Below are positions 46,130 to 59,300 of a stretch of DNA of 64,000 nt, one piece after another. The position numbers and the translations under genes are program-made. The stretch is from Trichobilharzia regenti (taxonomy: Eukaryota > Platyhelminthes > Trematoda > Strigeidida > Schistosomatidae). Each line of letters opens with the position of its first letter. The stretch's first letter is position 1. The notes below the pieces were generated by a model. That model made no database searches. It was given only the letters and a program-made list of their open reading frames with translations, and was not told the DNA's origin. The stretch covers positions 22,621,379-22,685,378 of the forward strand of contig OX235263.1 of the NCBI GenBank assembly GCA_944472135.2, given 5' to 3'.

Positions 46130-46475
46130 TGTCAGCCACGTCTCATAAACCGTTAATGCCCAGCTCTTGCTACGCTCGGGCCCACGCTGTTCCTTGCAGT
46201 TTTTCAGAAACGCTTAGTAATAACGGACGAAAAAACCAAAAGATCGATTGGCCACTCGAGAATTCTTTATTGTTACACCAACATATAAAAGTAATGTTTT
46301 TACTAGGGTCTGTGAACAAATATTACAATAATAAATCACAAAATTACTGCTGACTTCTTTCTGAACAGCGACCGATGAGACGATGACTGGTGTATCGATG
46401 CCTCCGCGAAAATTGGGGAAGTTGGTTTGAGCAAACAACCATGAATTGATCGTTCAATCTTCAACTCCATTGACA
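46130..46475 (-). mobile_element. Solo LTR with 5-bp target duplication (right arm)
   Basis: Mirror of 34745-35090, with ATCAT (minus-strand ATGAT) at both ends. Confidence 0.85.
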
Positions 46476-47639
46476 ATCATATTGTCGCTCCATCATTTGG
46501 ATGGTGTTCCGGACTACTGAGACAGATGTCTAAGATGGTGTAGAATGAGGAGTCAGCCAATCTTGTTTTCAGGAGGACAGTATACCTAGATGGAAACGGC
46601 AAAATAATTTTTGCCCACGAAAAAACAAGTAAGTGAGCTCAAATTCAGCCCATTCACATACGTAAAACACCTTCCGGACGAATGGCGATACAGGCAGTTT
46701 TTTCAGACAGGAAACCAGTAGGTTCAGAAGAACATTGGGAAGTTATGATGGAGAAGATTTGTAGCTCAGGTGTCGTTGTGTTCTCTTAGCTACATAGCAA
46801 ATTTGCGAAGCTTTCATTGCCATACTAGTGCAAATTAACTATCCAGCTCGGAGAACAAAACCACATCAAAACATTGGGAAGTATCACATTTCATGCATAC
46901 TACTAGCTTGAAAAAGTAAGTCAACATGTCTGTTGGTAGTCATGAGTGAAATGATAACGACAAATTAATATTTTCAGGTTTCATACAACACACAGTGACC
47001 CTTTCCAGGATAACGCAGATACAAATACAGATTTTCACATATACTCCATAGGGTTCATGTAGGTAAATATTACACAGAATACAGGCGATTTATTCGAGCA
47101 TAATCAGTTTTCTGAATTTTCCAATAATACTCCTTTGGTAAATGGAGATTAATAAAAAAATACATGTTGGAGAAATTTACCCCGATTTATACTTGTATAC
47201 TTTTTGAAAAATTTCATAACCAGATCCATTTACTTTCTTGGCGTAAGTGACTCTTTCAAGGTAATAAGCTAATTTAAAAAAGCCAGTTTCCTTTATTGAC
47301 TCAACTGGTCTGAAATGTTGGATGTTTAATACATGGAATTTGGCGACTAAACGCTGTACTACGCTACAGCATGGTGTAGGTTGGGTTGTTTTGTTTGGAG
47401 TCACACATTCTTGAAGAGGATGGTTTAGTTTTCTCTCTGTTTTGCACTGACTGTTTTAAAATCTGTAGTACAGTCACCTGACTTTACTTGATAAGATACA
47501 TAGTGTTTGATGTAGCGTAACACCTGAAAGGTCACAGATTCGTGAAATGAACATATCATAGTCCTTTTCTTATTTAGAATACTAAACTGAAGTGCAGCTC
47601 AACATCACTATTCACGCTATTTTACATGTAATGAAACTT

Positions 47640-48965
47640 ATGGTTGCTACTTTAAAATCACTAATAATTATATCTTAGGTGCATTATCCAAACGGTACAG
47701 ATTCAGATAATGAGGATTGAAGGCTCTTGTTGCCCGTGTTAATCCTTGTGACACATATCTCTGCAGAGACCTGATTTCTTTCTGAAAGCGTTTAACGGTG
47801 GAGCTGTTACTACTGAATCAGTTAAGGAGTTCCAGTCGTTGACCACTCAGTGATAGAATCTAAATTCGACCTCGATTTGGGCACCTTGTGGTGACCTCGT
47901 CAATATTGACCAATCCCTAAATCACCCTTCAATATACGGCATGCCAAAATTAAGTTACCTCTCCTCCTTCGGTACGACGATGGGAAGAGATTCAAATGCT
48001 CCATCTTATCATACGGGAGGTTTGAGATACCACTAAATAATTTGGTTCCTCCCTCTGTACTCTTTCCAGGATATTTGCCTTTTTGACGCATGAACTCACC
48101 AACTGTATGCAATATTCTAGATGAGGTCTGGCATGTAGCATAGAGTACCTGGAACATACATTTGTCTAATTGTTTGAAAGCCCTTTGAACTACCCATTGC
48201 ATTCGATAAGCCCTAGCTGCAGCTCCATCACAATTTGCCGTCATTTAAAACTCATGGCTTACAATACTTCCTGGGTCTTTGTATCCTTTAACATCTTGGA
48301 GTTCTGTATTCCCCAGAGAGTACGTGTAAGACCTGTGATCTAGGTGCATTACCTCACTTTTCTTGGAACTAATTTCCAAACCCCAGAGGTTGCCTCATTC
48401 AGCTAACTTATCTAGATCGTTTTGTAGTACCAACCTATCATCGTTATTATTTACAGTTTTCCATATCTTAATATCGTCCGCAAATAATAAGGAAGATGAA
48501 GTAAGAATTTTCCGCACGTCATTCACGTATAATAGGAATAGGAGGGGGCCAAGTACAGTTCCCCTAGGTACTCTAGTTAGTACTGCTTTTCACCCTGACA
48601 GAACACTATTAATCCTTACCTTCTGCCTTGTATCCATCAGGTAGTCGCTAAACCATTTACATGAGCGTTGTTCTAATCCAATACGTTTGAGTTTATTAGG
48701 AAGACCTAAACGGGATACCTTATCGAATGTTTTACTAGGATCGATAAAGACAACTTCCAATAGTTGGTTCTTATCCCTGGCTTCGGCCCAATATTCCCCA
48801 ACTAACCGTAAGTTTGTCAGGCAGGATCGTCCTGGTCAGAATCCGTGCTGCCCCACCTCCAGTAGACCATGTTTCTCTATGTGAGTTAAAAGCTGATCCC
48901 TTACGAGTGTTTTAAATAGCCTTGGCCTTTTAAATCTTGTCTCTCCCTGTAGGATATATTGACGA
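47640..48965 (-). mobile_element. CR1/jockey-like retrotransposon RT and C-terminus
   Basis: The minus strand has FADDIKIW at about 48475, SIVSHEF/MTANCDGAAARAYRM at about 48240, then the frame 47900-48244 with NLPYDKMEHLNLFPSSYRRR and GNLILACRILKGDL, the typical end of this RT clade. Stops break it. A QGSVLGPLLF-like region at about 48545-48580 is in another frame. Its 3' untranslated end reaches the palindrome edge at 47637. Confidence 0.75.
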
Positions 48966-50224
48966 GATCACCACAAGGTGCTCAAATCGAAGGTGAGTAA
49001 CACGTGTGGAATTTAGATTCTCTCACAGAGTGGTCAACGACCGGAACTTCTTCCTTGATTCAGTAGTAACAGCTCTATTAGTGAACTCTTTCAAAGAGAA
49101 ACTAGATATCTGGAGAGAGATATATATCACAAGGATTAACATGGGCAATTAGAACGGTTATTCTTATAATCTGTATCGATATCCGTATGTAAAATCTTAT
49201 TTTGGGGTTGAAGTGTGACTTTAGGTTCTGAAGCGGCTTTGTGACGATTGGTAACTTAAATAACGTCTCACTTGATTTCACCCCCTAGCAGCATTAATGG
49301 TATCTCAGTGCAATGTATGAATGCTGAAATAGTCATCCTTATTTTGGTATATAAGTTTTATGCTGAAAAGCTTTTCTGAAGGAATCTAGTTGTGCATCCC
49401 TGGCGGATTATTTAAGTCCACTAGGGATTCCTAAAGGAGAATTCTTACACGTACGTTAGAGTGAAAATTATCATCCTAGGGTGTGGCAATTATTTCTGAA
49501 TAATCTAACGAGTTTCAATTTTGAATTCATGTTTAATTACTGACAACTTCGAAAAGTCCCAGTTTGCCATTATCCCTGTGATAATTTGCAGTTTGAATTG
49601 AGCATTATTTCCTCAGGTGCTTGTTTGGATGTAAACCAGGGTGGCTCTGTTTAGCTTTTACCTTTTCGACTACATGTGTTACATGTCTTACCCTACTAGT
49701 CGACCAAAACTCAGCATCCCAGTTTGACTTTCGATCCTAACGTTAGATTACCTTTAATTTCATTATTTCCAAGCATACTGCATACTTGTGAACGAAAGCA
49801 TTTATCCTTAAAACCCTCCAGTTTGATATACCTTTGGCAGCCGCAAAATATAAGCGAAAGAATTCTGTGCAAAATACACTCGTTTTGTTGGTATTGGCTT
49901 TTCACTTCTATACCGGATGAATTTGGATGAATCTTTCTCAGTCGTTCGAAGATTTTATCTGCAACTGATATCTAAGTGCTTGTTCAGCTTCTTAAATAAA
50001 CGAAACAAAGAATACGAGCAACCGCTGTTATTAAACCAGGGGTTGGTTCTAAGTGTTTTTGTTGAATCATGTCACACATTCAAGTGCAGATTTTGTTCAG
50101 GATACTGCATTTTGTCAATGGCTCGATATAGAAACTTCATGAACTGTTATATGGCCACAGGATTTCGAATAGAATGAATTAACTGACATAATGTTCTTTT
50201 GTCTGTCTCTGTCTGTCTGGATTC
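48966..50224. other. No gene seen
   Basis: Up to about 49150 a CR1-like C-terminal/3' trace (RVVNDRNFFLDSVVTALLV on the plus strand) is visible. The rest is unrecognised. Confidence 0.4.
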
Positions 50225-51100
50225 AACATAGAACTTGGCACCGAAGTGCACCAGTTCGAGTTGCCACGTTCCAAATAGCACACAGGTAGACAAGAAGGTG
50301 AGTGAAGAGAATCAACAGAGTTTGACAAGTATAAGAGTGAAATAGAATGGGTAATGGTAGAAAGGAATATGAAAGATTATAGAGACTGAATACATCTGCG
50401 CTGGCCATTGACAAAGATTTTGAGCCATGTCACCTATTGTCTCCAGCCATTGATTCCTAGAGTCCCGGGGCCCCCGACCCGGGAGTCTGCATCTCCCTCC
50501 CTACCTGACTCAGTTTAACTGTCAAGGATTTCATGGATTGATGAGGCCATGTTTTTGTTTGGCCACCACTGGCTCTTTTCCAACCTGCACCTATATCAGC
50601 TAGTAATGCTCGTCGGGGGAGGCGGTGGTTAGGCATGAGCAGCACGTGACCTAGCCATCTCAATCTATGTAACTTTATAGCCTCGTCGATTGATTTTCCC
50701 TCTTTGCCCAACACTCTACGCCTAGCGTCAACATTACTTACCTTATTAAACCACCTAACGTGAGACAGAGATCGCAGACATCTATGATCGAAAGCAGTCA
50801 ACCTTTTCATGTCTTCAACGCGTATTGGCCATGTTTCAGAGCCATAGAGAAGGACGGAGCGAACTGATGAGCAGTACACACGTCCCTTGGTTGATAACCG
50901 GATGTCACGCCTACGCCAGAGATGGTGTAAGTCAGCGAAAGCAGCTCGAGCTTTTCGGATCCGTGCTGAGATTTCATCGCCAATCAGTCCGTTGGTGCTA
51001 ATACAACTTCCCAAATAGGTGAAGTGGTCAACATGTTCTATCACTTCACTCCCTATCACTAAGTTAGTTGACGTGGTCCAGTCCTGTAGCAGCATCTTAC
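50225..51100 (-). mobile_element. RTE-type retrotransposon, C-terminal RT region and 3' end
   Basis: Frame 50457-51095 (212 codons, intact) encodes [91 protein letters not shown] and [12 protein letters not shown]. It is 5'-truncated. The 3' end lies near 50225. Confidence 0.85.
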
Positions 51101-51374
51101 ACTACAGGACTGCCACTTTCCATAGCTAAAATTGCCACAATACGACAGTCAAATGATGTCTGTAACTTAAAAAATATTACAGACATTAAGTTCTGTCGAT
51201 TACACCTTTGGTACAAAATACGACAAAAGGTGGACACTCAATCAATGCACCTTTATTTCAGTCTGGAATCTCCCTCGTCTTCAGTTTGTTTATACCGAGC
51301 TTGAACCTAAAATATAAGCTATTGTGTCATTGAAGTTGGTCATGTTACAGTCGTCACAACAAATCTGCTTCCTT

Positions 51375-51560
51375 GTAAACGATGAGAATCCGATACAACT
51401 GTCATAAGTTCCCGTACTCCAAGTAGTATCCTAGATAGGCTAGGCAATAATTCACCACTACTATTTTTAAACACCTCTAGAGTCAGACCATTAGATCCTA
51501 CCACTCTGCATCGTTTCCCAACTCAGACGGCTTTGGTAAGATCAGTTACACTTTAAGAAC
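51375..51560 (-). mobile_element. RTE linker fragment
   Basis: The minus strand reads RCRVVGSNGLTLEVFKNSSG and LPSLSRILLGVRELMTVVSD, the region before RT block 1, colinear with the plus-strand piece at 51950-52150. Confidence 0.5.
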
Positions 51561-51949
51561 CCATGTTTACATTCCATTCAGGTTGGAATTGGATGGTGAT
51601 CAACTGTTGTAGCAGTTGCAGGTCAGTTGGACTGATCCTCGGAATTTTCTTCCCAATGTTCCAGCCGTATATCTTGCGAAGTTATCGCAGCTCCCATAGA
51701 ATAGGTGATTCCAAGATCGTGAATCTTTACCAATTTTTTTTATTTATATCGATTTACATTCTATCTTTTCGAACAATGCTATGTAATTTGAGAGTAAATT
51801 CAAGTTTAAAGCTACAATGATAAATGAAATCCCTTACCGCTAGTCTGAACCAAACGTAGTGGTATCCTTCAGCTGTAGCTAGTCTTACTAAAGCTGTTTG
51901 CAGGGTAAAACGATGAAAAGGAGAGGAATCTAATAGCTTGACTTCATGA

Positions 51950-52150
51950 GTGTTTAACAATGTTGGTGATGAATCATTGACTAGCTTATCTAGGATATTA
52001 CTTAGTGTATGGGAACTTGTGACAGTTGTAGCGGACCTATGTAGATTGTCTGTGATCTTAGTTTACGAAGCAGGGAACATTTCTTGTGATAACCACAGAG
52101 GAGTTGCATCAGTGAAAGGAAGGCACAGAAGGATCAACTTGTACTGATGC
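51950..52150 (+). mobile_element. RTE linker fragment
   Basis: The plus-strand frame 51950-52147 encodes LTSLSRILLSVWELVTVVAD and SCDNHRGVASVKG, where the RTE consensus in this window's family has a CDNHRGIS-like tract. Confidence 0.6.
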
Positions 52151-52759
52151 ATATCTGTGAGTAGTTCTGTATTGATTCACCAGTATGCTTCCACTATGTA
52201 CGACCATTATAGTGATGATAATTTGCTAATATCATGTCTTGCATTTAAAACCACCACATTTATGTAGTAGGACATGTTAAATTGTTGTACATCGTATCCA
52301 TCTTTTCACAACAAGGCAAACACTTTGCTGCCGACTTATTTTTCTGGACCGTAGAAGGCTGATTAAATCTCTGTGCATTTAACAAATGTGGAATGCGTGT
52401 TAAACATACTCAAATATTTATTTCAAGTGTTCAGAAAACGTGTTTTATTGTTACCGGCTAAAAAAAACTATACATTAATATATGTGTAACAAGGCAGGAA
52501 TAAAAGTGACTGGTATTCAAACCCACAAACTCAGTTGGAAACAAGCTTTGTCAGTTAAGGGATAAGTCCTGTGGAGCCTTTAAAACAAAACAATTTAGTT
52601 TATCTAATACCCTGCCCGCAACTAGCGTCAAATAAAATGCATTGGTCAGAGTAGTAGAACGAGAGCAGTCAGACTAGCTGAGCATAAGAACCTATCACAA
52701 TCTAGATTAGTTGATCCGAATAGGATAAGAAATCTAGAGAATAGTTCATCTATAGGACT

Positions 52760-53105
52760 ACACCATATGCAATTACACACAACCATACAACAGGATGGAT
52801 GGGATAAGATGACAGTTTTAAAATCTAATGTAACAGGGTTTAGGGATAAATCGATAACGGGAGCCATGTTTATCTCATCATGTGCAAACACATGTAATAG
52901 GAATGATTCAACACCTGTCTGGCCGGACGTCTGCAAAATTCTACTACTCCAACGACGAAAAACAGGAGAAAACAAAGAAATCTATAAAACTCGAATTTCG
53001 CAGTTGTGTGGTTATTATTGATATGATTATAAGGAATGGAGAATTGTGTTCGAAACGTCGTCATCCAGTAAATAATACTGTTTCATCACTGTGTAATATA
53101 TCTGA
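52760..53105. repeat. Dispersed repeat A, copy 2
   Basis: See 25050-25400; same blocks in the same order. It ends about 240 bases before the first visible helicase exon. Confidence 0.7.
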
Positions 53106-53348
53106 TAGATAAATTAATCTGAAAACTGTACATTTTCCATATACCGAACTAGTCACTAGGCAGCAAAGCACAATCCCAGCGAAACAATAGAGCACTAAAT
53201 TGCATTCAAATTATTCGGTCTTTTTCCCGCATATTTTGAGTACATATGAGTTTTCCACTGAATTTGTTTATAAAAAGTGTGCATATCTACTTAGTATTTA
53301 AGAGGTATAACAATAAGCTTTAATTATCTTTATTGATTTCTAAATTTC

Positions 53349-53395
53349 AGCCGTGAAGTTTCCTAACAAACTGGATTTAACTTTTCACCACAAAA
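53349..53395 (+). promoter_or_regulatory. Splice or trans-splice acceptor and 5' UTR of the helicase gene
   Basis: TTTCTAAATTTCAG ends at 53350, 45 bases before the ATG. In-frame stops TGA (53354) and TAA (53378) precede the ATG at 53396, so the coding region starts there. The acceptor could receive a 5' UTR exon or, as in many flatworm genes, a spliced leader. Confidence 0.5.
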
Positions 53396-56300
53396 ATGAA
53401 TAAAGTGATTTTAAACAGATACAGAATTGTCTACCTGCATTTATCTCGGTATAATTCTATCAAGACATATAGAGCTGATAATCCTGAAATACATGCAAGG
53501 GACAGTGAATTCAAGCAACCACCCGGCTATCTTCCACCACACATATGGATGAAGCAGCGTCAAGAGAAAGAAGCTTTGAAAAAAGCTTTATTCGGTGAAG
53601 GCAAGAAAGAGCACACACTAGCAGAAAAGACATACCTATCATGTGCTTCGCATGCTTCTCTCTCTGGTGCGCCAGTCACAGAAGACTTCTCTTACGAAAT
53701 TGTCAATAATGTGAGTCGTTGTCCGTCGTAATGTTCGGACTATTTGAATAAGTGATTCACTGTGTATTTATGTTTCTGTTGAAGTTTTGTCTGCAGAATT
53801 TTTAATTCATGAGATAATAAAAAGCAACGGTGTTTATCTAAAGGTTTCAATAATGTACTAGTTTTTCAGGAGATTCTTTTCTGAAGGAAAGTTCAGAGCT
53901 ATAGAAATTGACAAACATTTCCTGACCATTCTGGTGTCTTATTTTCTTGTTCCTTTGCGTTCCAAGTGGAATGTAGAGCTCCAGCCTTCAGTACTAGTGA
54001 TTTTGTCACGATGTGGGGTTAATAGACGACTTACGGCCAACCTTTCCCTTTTCCTGAGCTTGTTATCTAACTAGGACAATGTGCGTATTGGGTAACCATT
54101 CTACCCATTATCCCCATTTCTATTTAATTTTATATCTGTACTAATGGATTTAACCCTGACTCACTTCAGAGATTGACTTGTTACCTGGGGATAATCTGTT
54201 GACTTGGAATATGCAGACGATATAGTCCTTCTAGGCGAGGACGCTGACAAAATGTAGAGTCTTCTGAACACCTTGAGCTGCAATCTACGAATGTTTGGCA
54301 TGCGATTCGCTCCAACCAAATGTAAGATGATGTTACAGGACTGGACTACATTGACTGCTAGTTTAGAAATAGGGAGCGAAGTGGTCGAGCACGTCGACCG
54401 CTTCACTTATTTGAGAAGTACCATCAGCCCCAAAGGGTTGATCTCTGATGAAATCTCAGCACGAATACAGGGGGCTCGTCTCGCATTTGCCAGTTTACGC
54501 CATCTCTGGCGTAGACGAGATATCCGACTATCGACCAAAGGGCGAGTGTACTGCTCATCAGTCCGCTCCGTCCTCCTTTATGGCTGTGAGACCTGGCTAC
54601 TGACAGTGGAAGACATGAAAAGATTAGCTGTCTTTGATCATAGGTGCCTGCGTTCTATCTCCCGTGTGAAGTGGCATAATAAGGTGAGCAACATTGAGGT
54701 TAGGCGTCGAGTTCTAGGTAAAGATGGGAAATAAATCGACGAAGTCGTGAAGTTACAAAGACTGAGATGGTTAGGACATGTGTTACGTAGGCATGCCTGA
54801 TCATCGCCTCCCTCGACGAGCAATGTCAGCTGATATAGGGTCAGGCTGGAAAAGAGCTGGAGGCGGTCAAACAAAAACTTGTCACCAGTCAATGAAATCC
54901 ACAACAGTTAGTTTAAGCCTGTCACGTAGGAAGGTGTAGACTTCCGGGTTGGGGTCCTCGGGACGGTAAAAACCAATGGTTGGAAACTATTGGTGATATG
55001 GTTCACAGTCGTTCTCAATGGATGGCACAGATGCATCCACTCCTTGTGACTTATGATTTCCAATGAAACTATGTTATTCTTCGTTATTACTCTTCCTTTG
55101 TCTCACACCTCTGTTCACTGTCTCTATTATGCCTTTCTTGTACTTTCTTCTGTTGCTTTGTGTGCTACATGGAGGGAGTGTGGCGACTTGAAATGCCACA
55201 CATCGGCGCAAAGTTTTATGTCGAAAACAGACAAACAGAAACTGTTCTACCAATGAACCGTTCCAATGCCTAGATACACGTTCATGCTTGTAATTCTGAG
55301 CGAAGTTGTCGGAAATTACTATTCTTCGCACCTACTTTGCATAATTTCCTTTTTTCTTTGATTTGATGTTGTTTTTTTCTTTTCAGATCACTGAAATCCC
55401 GAAATTGGATATAAAATTGTTGAGTAATCTTAATTCTATGGGATTATTTGATCTGACTCCTGTTCAGAAACATGCTATCGGTATAATGTCAGTTGATGAA
55501 TATGAAAAGGTTGATGTAACAAAGAGTAAATCAAATCTTGACGAAGAAGATGCACCAAATAATTATCCTCTATATGAACGTGTCACTGGTAAATATGACT
55601 TAATGGCTGCTGCACAAACTGGATCGGGTAAAACACTGGCTTATCTTCTTCCATCGTTAAATCGTTTACTTCGAGTTTATCCATACGAAGCAATGCAGTC
55701 TCTAGTAAGTAGAATATTCGATTTTTATGAATTATAAAGTGTTTACGGTTTATTCTTATCACTAGACTCTCAGTCGTAAGATTGTAATAAGTTAGGCTGC
55801 GTTATACTAGCTAATTTGTAAGAACTCAACTAGCTTGGACAGATTTCTCATGTATATTGAGCTAGAGGCCACCATTCATTGTATAATGATTTATGGTATT
55901 ACACAGTTATATCTAGGTTGGAGTAGTTGGAGCAAGATTGTCACGCGAACAAGTCGTTAGTTTTAACTGATAAGCTACTCTGTATTGTGAATAATTAAGG
56001 TTGTTGTCGTCGTGGTAGTTGTTGCAGTTAAATCTGACTTCTATGTCTACCTTACTCAGTGTGGAGAATATTTTCAGGTGGTTATTTGACTGTGGTGTTC
56101 TGTGTCTAGAGGTGCACTTTGGTCAAGATAAACGGCAGCCACAAGAACAGTAGCACTGCGTTGCGTTACAGCAGTGCCCTTGACCAATTTGGCAACTTCC
56201 TGATATGGAGAAATTGACATATCTAAGTTGAGTCTAGGCGGGTTCCCAGGCTTTCATTTCTTTCTCATATTATTGCTAAGTTGAGGCTGCTAACCCCCCA

Positions 56301-59300
56301 ACCCGACCAAACTTTTCCGCTTTTCTCGCCTTAGGGTGTGGTAGTGATAAACTAGGCAAGGTTTGGCCTATTGAATTACTGATTTGATTTATTACATGTA
56401 TGCATGAATGTGCGTCGGTGGCACAGCAGTAGAATGCCCAATAACCACGCATGTGGTCCAGGGTTTGATCCCCGACCGACACACACTCCCTTAACTCGCT
56501 AAGCCAGTAAAAAGACTGGTAAAGAGGGAAGGTTGAGCATGAGGCTAGCAACCCTATCCTGTAAAAATAAACACCACTGCTACCGAAACTTCAAGTCACT
56601 AGCTTGAAGCCCGATGTTCCAGCGGGAACGCAAAGGAATAAAAAGAATTGTTTGCATGAATATCGGATTGAATTCAGTCAGAAGTGCATAATGATTTGTT
56701 TGACATCTCGTTTATAATTTGTTACTACTTTCAGTATCTCCGGGGTAGAGGTGTTGCCTCATTCCGTTAGCACATGTGCTGTGTTAATTTGATGCACAGA
56801 GATATGGAGATTAATCAATCTCTCCACCTAACTATATATTACTTTTTAATACTTTCACCCTATCCCATCCTGATTTGTAATTACATACACGTGAATGCAA
56901 TGCAATAGCCTAGCATTTGTCTAGATTGTTTGACTTAGCAGGGTCAATCATTTTAGGTTTAGCTAAATTTTTGTGTTCCAATAATCCAGTTGACCACGAT
57001 CTACTAGTTTGATGGACCTATGTAATTGATCTCACTAGGAGTCATTATAGGTTACTTGGTAAATTATATTATTTCCCTTAATTGGATCTATTGGATCCTT
57101 AAGCCAACAAAATACATATATCTCTGAGAGAGTTGGTTGGTTGGTTTAAATGTCGCCGTAATTCCAACGTCATTGAGAATCCTATGTAAGCCCTTTGACT
57201 TTCTTTTATTTATGCGGCAGTACTACAGAGGATTTCAATTTTTTATTATTTTCGTCATTTTTGAAAACAAAACACCGCAGTCCAGCGAAGAGTCTCTTTT
57301 CAGAAGCGAATTTATTCACGTACTTGTACAATCGTAATTAAATATACTTATTTTTCTAGGTATGAGTGTGTACATTAGTTTTGTTCGATAGGGCTAAAAA
57401 TAAGTTGGGGTTATTGTTGTCAAGACATTTCAAAAATTTATTTATTTATTTTGATTTACAGCTTGATTCCACACTGTATTTTTGGTACAAGTATGGAATT
57501 TTCAGCACGGATATCGGTAGCCCAAATTTTGCAGGCCGATCATAGATATCAGGTGTGCGTCGGCAGGGGATCGAACCTCGGACCATGTGCATGGTCGGAG
57601 AGAGTCCTAACCACTGTGCTACCGACGCACATGTGATGAGTAATCGAACTGTAACTAGAAGGGGGAGGGTCAAGATTGGTAAGAGGGTAGTGGTGATGTG
57701 TTATCAAAAAACAACATAGTTATTCATGTCAGTTAACGCATGAAAGAAGTTGAATAAGCGTGATATAGTTACGCAATAAGGTGAATAGTTTAATGAGCAA
57801 GTTGTGATTAGGATGCACACAGAAACAAAGGAAAATATGGAATTATGTTAGAGTTCTAAAAACTACAAATGTTACAAGGAGCTAGAAAAATAACAAGCAC
57901 ACAAACATCAAGTCATCTGAAGTCAAGTTGGGTGATTTTCTTTTGTATGCATAACTCTGGTCTTTTCCAACTGAATGGCTAAGGCTTCAGTAATACAAAG
58001 GAGTTATTAAGAAGACAATTGCAGCGAAGAAAGTATTCTTTTCGACGAATTCATCATCTAGGCTGTACATTCGTGTATTTATATCAAATGGATGGAAAAG
58101 TTCCAGAATAATATCCGGTCAAGGGTCAAATTAATAAAAATTACAATTAGGAATTAGAATGCCATAATAAACAGGGGGATGGATAAAACAAACAAAGTAG
58201 CATCATGATAGCTAAGAAGATTGAAATTGTGCAATTAGGAGTTAGAAATGTAGAAATAACAAAATAGACAGGATGTTTGGATAAGAACTAATGTGATGAA
58301 TAATTGTTTATGTAATCAGGGATCAAATATGTAGAAATAGTAAAATGACAAAATAAACACGAAGTTCGGGTATGAAAATATGGTAGTGTAAACAGGGATT
58401 AAGAAAAACTTAAAATAACATGAATAAACAGGAAGTTTAGGCAAGAAAGGCGATGGGATGTTCATTACTAGAAAATTACCTGTTTATGATGGCCATGGCA
58501 GAGACAGGGGTTGGACGTATTTCTTTTGGATACAAAGCGTGGGTTTGAGCTTTTGTATAGCTAGCGCTTCGGCTATGCCTAGATGTCTTGATTTCACTCC
58601 CTTTCATAGGTTTGATTGAATCTTGTATATTACTTTGAAGGATTTTTCGAAAAGTGCTGAATGTCCTGAATTGACCAGATGTTATGTCACTGAACTGTAT
58701 ACACGCTTTTGGTCTCCTTTTACTAACCAGGCTGGGTAGTGTTCACGAGCGCGTTTTTCAAGTCGACGCATGGTACGGCCTATGTACTCAGCTCCACAAG
58801 AGCAAGTAAACTGGTATATGCACATTGAGGTGGCCCAATGCGACAGCTTGTCTTTCGCGTTCTGGCTGAACAGTTTCTTGCAGGAAAACGTCAGTCGTAG
58901 GCTCGCTGCGAAATATGTTTTCCTTAGCGATTTGGAGAGGCATTTGCGAAGGATTTCTGCTTCAATATCACCTTTGAATTCTAGATTAAGCAGAAGTATT
59001 TTCTTTGGAACGGATTGGACTTGTTCGGAAGTCTTCTTAGGTTTGAGATTCTTGTCTATGAACCTGGGCGGGAAACCGTTTTCCATCAGGGTTTTTCGAA
59101 GATTACGCAGTTCTTCTTCAACCACTTCCTCGCTGCATATCTTGCGAATCCTCGAGGAAAGAGCGTATATCAGGTTCCTCTTTCTGCTTAGGGGCACGAA
59201 GCTTTGAAAGTTGACGAATTGTCCATTCCACGTAGACTTTTTGTATATGGACCATTTCAGAGAGTTGTCGGCGTTTCTTGTCAGATGGACGTCGAGGACG

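Larger units (their letters stand above)
41160..47637. repeat. Right arm of the large palindrome
   Basis: Reverse complement of 33583-40136, 6478 bp. The outer edge at 47637 joins a minus-strand CR1-like element. The inner edge at 41160 is continuous with upstream non-LTR sequence in the spacer. Confidence 0.95.

Noticed and set aside
53711..55386. RTE coding sequence as an alternative exon of the helicase
   Set aside because: It is a retrotransposon C-terminus with stops, and exons 1 and 2 join in phase without it.
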